Shown here in pieces: positions 6,964 to 11,623 of a stretch of 11,623 nucleotides of DNA. Origin of the DNA: Desulfovibrionaceae bacterium (GTDB lineage Bacteria; Pseudomonadota; Gammaproteobacteria; Burkholderiales; Burkholderiaceae_C); NCBI GenBank assembly GCA_009778355.1, contig WRJY01000291.1:1-11623 (forward strand), in the 5' to 3' direction. The position numbers were made by a program, and so were the translations under genes. Positions within the stretch are counted from its first letter, which is position 1; every line of letters starts with the position of its first letter. The notes under the pieces were generated by a model that saw nothing but the letters and a program-made list of their open reading frames with translations, made no database searches and was not told the DNA's origin.

Positions 6964-9723
6964 TCACATGCGGATGTTGAGCAGCACGCCAAAGAAGTTG
7001 GCGTGGTACTTCTGCGGGCCGCCGTCCTGCACGGTGACGGCGGACGTTCCCACAGGAACGGCGGCGCTGTTGCTCAGGCCGCTGTAGTGCCAGTCGTCGA
7101 TCTTGCCTTGCTCGTAGCGGTAGACGAAGCGCAGCGAGGCGCTCTTGCTGACCCGCTTGATGAGGTTGAACTCCAGGGTCTGCTGCTGGGTCTTGAGGGT
7201 GTCCCAGCCATTGCCGGCCAATGCGGCCTGCTGCGCGCCGGCGCCGGTATTGGCGAACACGCCGTTGTAGCCGATCTTGGTCCTGCCCAGCGCGAAGTTG
7301 TAGCTGACGTCCAGGATCATGCCGGCGAACTCCTGCCGCAGACCCAGGCCCACCGTGTTGTTGTTGTCCTTGCTGTTTTGCGACCATTTGTTGGTGGCGT
7401 TGTAGACCATGTTGCTGGTCGGGTCGGCGCACAAATCCTCGGCGGCAGAGAGGGAACCGGCGGTGGCGATATTGCAGGCGGTGACGCCATTCGGTTGAGC
7501 GCCGCTTGCCACGCCGTTTTGATTGAACCGGCCCTGCTGCCAGCCATAGAAGGCCGACAGGCTGGTTCTGGAACTGGGCTGCCAGGTCACGTCGACGTTC
7601 AGCGAATTGAGCCGCTGATGGTCGCGCCCATAGTCCGATGTCGGGTACTTGATGTCCTTGTACTGGCCGCTGAAGGCCACGTCGATGTCCTGACGCGGCG
7701 CGAAGTTGTAGCGCAGGTTCAGGATGTTCTGGTCGCGGTCGGCCAGGTCGTACTTGCGCAGCAGGCTGTTCATGTGAACGAGCCAACTGGCCAGATTCAA
7801 ATTGTTCGGATCCGCGCTGGCCGCCAGCGCATCGCCCACCGGCCAGATGTAGCCGCTGTAGAACGGCTCGTAGGGATCGGTGTTGTACGTGCTGCCGCGC
7901 CGGCGGTCATGCTCGGCCGACATGCGCAGGGTGCCGGTGCCGATGGCGCGGTTGACGTAGCCGAACTTCAACTTGTCTTCCCAGGTCTTGTCGCGCTCGC
8001 GGTTTCGGCGGTTGAATTCCTCGCGTTCGTAGCTGCCGTTCAGGCTGGCCTTGCCGCTCAGGCGGTAGTCCGACTCCAGGCCGTAATTGGTCTGCTTGTA
8101 GTCCCACGGAATGTTGCGGATGTAGTTGTTGCCCGCCGCGATGCTGCCAAGGGCGTTCAGGGAACCATCGCCGTGCAGCCGGCCCCAGATGCCGGCGCAG
8201 CCGTAGGCGGTGGCGTAGCTGGGGTCGTTCGGGTTCAGCGGGGTGCTGCTGCCCGCGCCGCTGTTGCACAGCAGGAACTCGGTGCTGTTGTGCGTTTCGT
8301 AGTAACGGAACTTGCCCCTGACGCTGAGATCGTTGACCGGGTTCGCCGTCACGCCCAGGTTCAGCAGCTTGGTGCTGATCCTGGCGTCCGCCGTTTGCTT
8401 GCTCAGGGAGCCGGTGGTGTTCCAGTTGTCCAGGCCGCCGGCGGACACGGGATTGACCGAGAAGGGAATCAGCGAATCGTCCTGAATCGACTGGGCTAGC
8501 GCGCCGGTGGCGGTGAAGCGGCTGTTCCAGAACGGCAGCGTGCGCGCGTACTCGCCCCGCATGTTGTAGTAATCGTTGCCTGGGTAGAGGTCGAAGCGGG
8601 CCTGCTGGTAGCTCGTGAGGCCGGAACCGGCGGGAGGCGCGGCGGCCCATACGCCCATCGGGTTCTCGATGGTCAGGGTGTCAATGTTGTTGCGGAACCA
8701 CGAACCCGAGAGCGTAAAGTTAAAGGCTTGCACCTTGTCGGCGTATTGCGCGCCGATCACGGCGTCATGGGTGTCGTAGTTGATCGGCTCGGCGATGTCG
8801 ATGGTGGCGCTGGTGCCGCCGCCGCCGTAGGTGTAGCCCAAGGGGCGGGCGCCCTTGCGGTTCTCACTGGTGAAGCTGCCGAAGAAGCGCCAGTTGTCAA
8901 TGGCCATGAAGTCGCCGCGAATGCCGCCCTTGCTGCGCGTGAGGCCGAGCGCCTGCGCCTTGGTGGCGGCGAAGGCGTTGTTGGCGGCCTGGATGTATTC
9001 GGCGACCGGCTGCGGCGAGCCGTCGGCTCGGACGCCGCCGGCGCTCAGGCCGCTGGCGCGGGCGGTTGGCGTCAGCGTCAGGTTGCCGGTGCCGACGCCG
9101 CTGAACAGCGAGCGGTAGTTGGTGGTGAAAATGTGCTGCGTTTCGTTGTAGAAGGCGCGCACTTTCCAGTCGTTGTAGCGGCCTGCGTTGAACAGGTAGA
9201 ACTGGTCGTCGCGGCCGACGGCGCCGCCGGTCAACTCGAAGTAGCGGGCGCCGTCTTTTTCCTGCCCGGTGAGGGCGAAGTTGTTGAGGTACGGGCCGCT
9301 GCGGCTCAAGTCCTTGTAGCGCCGGTAGCCTTGCCGGTCGCGGTCGCCGGAGGCGCCGACGGCGCCGAACTCGACGTGGCCCATGAACGTCATGCCGGCG
9401 GCGCTGGAGCCGCTGGATTCGCGGATGGAGGGCGACAGGCGGTACATCTGGCCGGTGGGGGTGCGGGCGACCGAGGAGTGGGAGTCGGCGTCGGTGTGCG
9501 CCGGCCCCAGACCTTCTTCCTCGTTGGGCTGCTGGTAGGTGCTGGTGTCGAGCGGAACCCGGTTGAGGGCGTTGCCGATGAAGGTGTCCTGCCCGACGCC
9601 GGAATCGGCGTGGACACTGACGCTCCATTGGGCCAAAGCCAGCCCGACCGAGGCGGCGATGTGGGACGTGCGCAGCGGGCCGGCGGCACGGGCGCGACGG
9701 ATGGCAATGTGGTGCTTGGTCAT
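6964..9723 (-). CDS. MtrB/PioB-family outer-membrane beta-barrel (unit I)
   Basis: Predicted barrel sheath for the unit I decaheme cytochrome, 919 residues, long for the family and nearer the larger Pio/Mto-type proteins than Shewanella MtrB. A signal peptide precedes SVHA-DSG (about 39-40). A polar, probably periplasmic N-terminal segment follows (40-110), then repeated barrel strands beginning near GHVEFGAVGASGDRDRQGYRRYKD. Four cysteines occur as two close pairs (486/509 and 750/765), perhaps loop disulfides. The protein ends in LLNIRM, without the terminal aromatic residue seen in the unit II barrel. ATG 9723 has AAGGAGGA 7 bases upstream. It starts 22 bases after the decaheme stop. Sequence divergence from the other barrel suggests an old duplication or separate acquisition. 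Confidence 0.9.
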   Translation of the reverse strand: MTKHHIAIRRARAAGPLRTSHIAASVGLALAQWSVSVHADSGVGQDTFIGNALNRVPLDTSTYQQPNEEEGLGPAHTDADSHSSVARTPTGQMYRLSPSIRESSGSSAAGMTFMGHVEFGAVGASGDRDRQGYRRYKDLSRSGPYLNNFALTGQEKDGARYFELTGGAVGRDDQFYLFNAGRYNDWKVRAFYNETQHIFTTNYRSLFSGVGTGNLTLTPTARASGLSAGGVRADGSPQPVAEYIQAANNAFAATKAQALGLTRSKGGIRGDFMAIDNWRFFGSFTSENRKGARPLGYTYGGGGTSATIDIAEPINYDTHDAVIGAQYADKVQAFNFTLSGSWFRNNIDTLTIENPMGVWAAAPPAGSGLTSYQQARFDLYPGNDYYNMRGEYARTLPFWNSRFTATGALAQSIQDDSLIPFSVNPVSAGGLDNWNTTGSLSKQTADARISTKLLNLGVTANPVNDLSVRGKFRYYETHNSTEFLLCNSGAGSSTPLNPNDPSYATAYGCAGIWGRLHGDGSLNALGSIAAGNNYIRNIPWDYKQTNYGLESDYRLSGKASLNGSYEREEFNRRNRERDKTWEDKLKFGYVNRAIGTGTLRMSAEHDRRRGSTYNTDPYEPFYSGYIWPVGDALAASADPNNLNLASWLVHMNSLLRKYDLADRDQNILNLRYNFAPRQDIDVAFSGQYKDIKYPTSDYGRDHQRLNSLNVDVTWQPSSRTSLSAFYGWQQGRFNQNGVASGAQPNGVTACNIATAGSLSAAEDLCADPTSNMVYNATNKWSQNSKDNNNTVGLGLRQEFAGMILDVSYNFALGRTKIGYNGVFANTGAGAQQAALAGNGWDTLKTQQQTLEFNLIKRVSKSASLRFVYRYEQGKIDDWHYSGLSNSAAVPVGTSAVTVQDGGPQKYHANFFGVLLNIRM

Positions 9724-9745
9724 GTCTCGTTCCTCCTTCAGTGAA

Positions 9746-10717
9746 TCAACGCTCGAAGCGCGAACCGGACGGGTGGTTGCTGCCGTGAATCTGCGAGTGG
9801 CAGTTCTGGCAGGAGCGCGCCATCACGCGGGTATTCGACGTTGCGCCGGGCTGGCCGATGTTGCTGGCCATCATGCTGGCGTTGTAGAACGTGCCCGGAT
9901 GGTTGGTGTTGCCGTGGCACTGCTGGCAGAGCATGGGCCGAGCGACTTGCAACAGCTTGTCGTGGTTGGAGCCGTGCGGCAGGTGGCAGTTGATGCAGTT
10001 CTCGCGCACCGGGGCGTGTTCCCAGATGAAGGGACCGCGTTTTTCGGCGTGGCAGCTATAGCAGACCTCGTTGACGGTGTCGCCCTTGAGCAGCGTTTGC
10101 GAGGTGGTGCCGTGGGGGTTGTGGCAGTCGGTGCAGGCCATCTTGCCTTCATGCAGCGGCATGTGGGAACGCTTGTCGAACTCGGCGCGCTGCTGCTGGT
10201 GGCAGGTTTCGCAGACTTCGGTGATGCTGGCTTTCTTCAGGGCGCCCTGGCCCGAGAGTTTGTCCATCGGGTTGTGGCAGTCGGTGCACGAAAGCTGGTT
10301 CTTGGAGTGGATCGAACCGGGCCAGTGCATACGGTTGCCGCCCGAGTGGCAGCTCAGGCACTGTTCGGCCTGCTTTTGCGGGGAGGTGCCCCATTCGCGG
10401 GTGAAGCCGATCAGCAGGTCTTTGTTGCCGGTGTCCTTGGCGTGCAGCGAACCGGGGCCGTGGCAGGCTTCGCAGACCTGCTTTTCGATGACGTTGCGGG
10501 GGTTGGAGCGGAAAATCTTGGCGTGCAAGGTTTCCTTGAAGTGCTCGTTTTCCTGGTTGTGACAGGAAAGACACTGTTTTTCGCCGATGTAAGTTGCCGC
10601 ATTCATTGGGTCGGCGGCGGCGGTTTGCGCCAGGGCGGGCAGGCTGAACAGGCCGGCGGCCAGACCCAGCGCGATCCAGTACCGGCGCATGGCCGAGGGG
10701 ACGGGAAATGCTGTCAT
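9746..10717 (-). CDS. Decaheme c-type cytochrome, DmsE/MtrA/PioA family (unit I)
   Basis: Periplasmic decaheme conductor, 323 residues, with a Sec signal peptide (hydrophobic 15-26, cleavage near PALA-QTA at 30-31). Ten CXXCH motifs start at residues 49, 82, 120, 144, 169, 195, 219, 241, 264 and 303, spaced almost as in the unit II paralogue. Shared blocks include RAEFDKRSHMPL, DCHNPHG, KRGPFIWEH and HGSNHPSG near the C-terminus. About 34 residues separate hemes 9 and 10. ATG 10717 is chosen because GAGGAG lies 9 bases upstream and a proper signal peptide follows; an upstream extension to 10765 adds only non-signal sequence. The barrel gene follows at 22 bases. A MtrA/PioA role in outer-membrane electron transfer is well supported by the pair; direction and donor are not. 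Confidence 0.95.
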   Translation of the reverse strand: MTAFPVPSAMRRYWIALGLAAGLFSLPALAQTAAADPMNAATYIGEKQCLSCHNQENEHFKETLHAKIFRSNPRNVIEKQVCEACHGPGSLHAKDTGNKDLLIGFTREWGTSPQKQAEQCLSCHSGGNRMHWPGSIHSKNQLSCTDCHNPMDKLSGQGALKKASITEVCETCHQQQRAEFDKRSHMPLHEGKMACTDCHNPHGTTSQTLLKGDTVNEVCYSCHAEKRGPFIWEHAPVRENCINCHLPHGSNHDKLLQVARPMLCQQCHGNTNHPGTFYNASMMASNIGQPGATSNTRVMARSCQNCHSQIHGSNHPSGSRFER

Positions 10718-10780
10718 GTGATTGCTCTCCTCAAAAGTTAATCTGGTGGCCTGGATGGCGCCCAAGCTCTGGCGGGATTG

Positions 10781-10803
10781 GCCAGCGCGGCTGGCGCGCT
10801 GGC
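10781..10803. repeat. 9-bp hairpin downstream of the broken HiPIP gene
   Basis: GCCAGCGCG (10781-10789) and CGCGCTGGC (10795-10803) are perfect inverted repeats around GCTGG, in the gap between the broken HiPIP gene and the decaheme gene. The GCCAGCGC stem core matches that of the hairpin 4323-4355 after the intact HiPIP gene. No T tract follows. Confidence 0.5.
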
Positions 10804-10822
10804 GTGACCCGGATTGCCGCTG

Positions 10823-10980
10823 TTACTTGACCTTGACGCAGTTCATGCGCCAGCCCTTGGGGTTCGAGGCGCGGCAAGCCGGCTGCTTGCGCCGCGCGCG
10901 GCATCGCCGGCCGCGCCGCTGGCGCTGATGGCGAACCGGCGGCGGCTCGGATTGACGTTGAACCGAATCTGATCGGTCAT
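10823..10980 (-). pseudogene. Degenerate HiPIP gene (frameshift and internal deletions)
   Basis: A remnant of a Tat-exported HiPIP gene, 158 bases against 351 for the intact copy at 4518-4868. It keeps a strong AAGGAGGAG site before ATG 10980 and the first 24 codons (including NPSRRRFAISASGA, the Tat motif). Then about 20 bases are missing relative to the intact copy, shifting the frame. The signal-peptide tail remains recognisable in DNA (GCCGCGCGCGGCGCAAGCAG). Next, the segment that would encode the first three cluster cysteines is deleted, joining sequence like NPK directly to GWRMNCVKVK before TAA. The start frame ends early at a TGA. Even the last ligand position has changed (GWC to GWR). 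It cannot make a HiPIP. It heads unit I exactly where the intact gene heads unit II. Confidence 0.85.
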
Positions 10981-11014
10981 GGCGGACACTCCTCCTTTTG
11001 GACTACGTCCACAG

Positions 11015-11075
11015 ACGTATGCTTTGATGATGTAAAGATTATTTTATATCAAGGCAAAATTTATCTATTGGTACC
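11015..11075 (-). promoter_or_regulatory. AT-rich promoter region of unit I
   Basis: This is the most AT-rich stretch of the right flank. On the minus strand it contains TTGCCT and TTGATA, either of which could be a -35 element, and TAAAAT (complement of 11041-11046), which resembles a -10 element, but no pair has both good matches and good spacing. A CTTTGATGATGTAAAG dyad (11022-11037) lies about 45-57 bases upstream of the broken HiPIP start. Exact transcription start not assigned. Confidence 0.35.
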
Positions 11076-11172
11076 TTCCCTGACTTTGAGAACAAAGCAA
11101 CGGGTCGAACGACAAAGCCCGCTCCCCTTGCGGGGGGAGGCGCTCATTTCATTCCTACGGGCCCTTTCCTTC

Positions 11173-11276
11173 CCGTCATTCCCGCGCAGGCGGGAATCCA
11201 GCGGCTTTGGCTTGTGCATAGGCTTGCTTGCGCGCGGTGGCGCTGGCGGATTCCCGCCTGCACGGGAATGACGGGG
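11173..11276. repeat. Paired inverted repeat, dRS3/NIME-like
   Basis: Two 20-bp ATTCCC-N8-GGGAAT units (11178-11197 and 11250-11269) lie in inverted orientation around a short core. Their flanks also match as inverted arms (CCGTCATTCCCG outside, CCAGCG inside). The core motif equals the definition of the neisserial dRS3 repeat, and similar elements are widespread in Burkholderiales. It carries no gene. Confidence 0.75.
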
Positions 11277-11388
11277 GAAAGGCGGGAGTGACGAGGAGGA
11301 AGGTCAAAAGCGGATGGCCCAAAACAAAACCGGCGCCGCAAGGGCGCCGATGACGGAGCGAGTGGAGGATCAGGGCCTGCTGGTTGCA

Positions 11389-11449
11389 GGTGAGCGCAGC
11401 GGCCCCCAACACGCAGCGTTGCCCCAGCGTTGGGGTCGCTGCGCTCACC
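11389..11449. repeat. Nested inverted repeat, 13-bp outer arms
   Basis: GGTGAGCGCAGCG (11389-11401) and CGCTGCGCTCACC (11437-11449) are perfect inverted arms. Inside them CCCCAAC (11404-11410) and GTTGGGG (11429-11435) form a second matched pair. There is no T tract after either end, so a terminator is not supported; a dispersed palindromic element is more likely. Confidence 0.6.
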
Positions 11450-11554
11450 ACCAACCTACAGGCTTTGCTCCCTCTCTCCCGCTCGCGGGAGAGCCTGATG
11501 CAGCGCCGCGCTGCCGACTTGCGCCCCGGCAGCAACGAAAATTGTCCGTAGGGG

Positions 11555-11623
11555 CGGGCCTTGTGCCCGCCCGCGCAACCTGCTGTGATCGATTGAAACG
11601 CAGACGGACGGGCACAAGGCCCG
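11555..11623. repeat. 15-bp inverted repeat running off the window
   Basis: CGGGCCTTGTGCCCG (11555-11569) recurs exactly inverted at 11609-11623, the last bases of the window, so the full element is probably cut by the edge. It looks like a dispersed intergenic repeat rather than the ends of an insertion sequence, since only 39 bases lie between the arms. Confidence 0.55.

Larger units (their letters stand above)
10981..11623. other. Right intergenic region: promoter area, then repeats
   Basis: This 643-base stretch has no supported gene. Next to unit I (about 10990-11080) it is AT-rich and probably holds the unit I promoter. Beyond 11100 it is a patchwork of inverted repeats: CTCCCC/GGGGAG near 11122-11139, a paired ATTCCC-N8-GGGAAT element at 11173-11276, a nested palindrome at 11389-11449, and a 15-bp inverted pair reaching the window edge. 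Short reading frames here translate into repeat-derived peptides such as VIPVQAGI and WIPACAGMT. Confidence 0.6.

Noticed and set aside
7003..8499. 498-codon plus-strand open frame opposite the unit I barrel
   Set aside because: Val/Ala/Gly-rich composition typical of antisense to a barrel gene; no motif or ribosome binding site.
11144..11341. Small minus-strand frame in the right flank
   Set aside because: Its translation (VIPVQAGI, WIPACAGMT) is the known signature of translated ATTCCC-N8-GGGAAT repeats.
11173..11623. CRISPR array or insertion-sequence ends
   Set aside because: Repeats are inverted, not regularly spaced direct repeats, and no transposase or target duplication is visible.

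Overview
The window is a compact extracellular-electron-transfer locus. All eight intact genes, plus one broken gene, lie on the minus strand, so they read from right to left. The GC-rich composition, the cytochrome c4-type proteins, a Tat-exported high-potential iron-sulfur protein (HiPIP) and the dispersed GTCATTCCCG...CGGGAAT repeats suggest a betaproteobacterium (Burkholderiales, Rhodocyclales or Nitrosomonadales). Genus cannot be read from this sequence.

There are two units. Unit I (10980 to 5584) reads: broken HiPIP gene, periplasmic decaheme cytochrome of the DmsE/MtrA/PioA family, 919-residue MtrB/PioB-family outer-membrane barrel, and two diheme c4-like cytochromes. Unit II (4868 to 222) reads: intact HiPIP gene, monoheme cytochrome c, a second decaheme cytochrome, an 801-residue second MtrB/PioB-family barrel, and then a hairpin with a short T tract at 141-174. 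Within each unit the cytochrome-barrel gap is only 20-22 bases and every intact gene has a plausible ribosome binding site or coupled spacing.

Family knowledge gives the likely working model. The barrel holds the decaheme cytochrome in the outer membrane as an insulated wire, and soluble periplasmic carriers (HiPIP, monoheme c, c4-like dihemes) link it to the inner membrane. HiPIP next to a MtrAB-like pair resembles the pioABC Fe(II)-oxidation operon of Rhodopseudomonas palustris. A monoheme cytochrome next to such a pair resembles mtoD in the mto cluster of Sideroxydans. No surface MtrC/OmcA-type cytochrome and no CymA-type quinone oxidoreductase is encoded here. That leans toward electron uptake (Fe(II) oxidation), but direction cannot be proved from sequence.

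The points most worth a second look are: two complete, diverged porin-cytochrome modules side by side; decay of the HiPIP gene heading unit I while the unit II copy is intact; and a monoheme cytochrome without any methionine after its heme motif, where the usual distal ligand is replaced by a histidine-rich stretch. Non-coding parts hold candidate regulatory palindromes upstream of both HiPIP genes, matching GC-rich hairpins downstream of both, and a repeat-rich right end (11120-11623).
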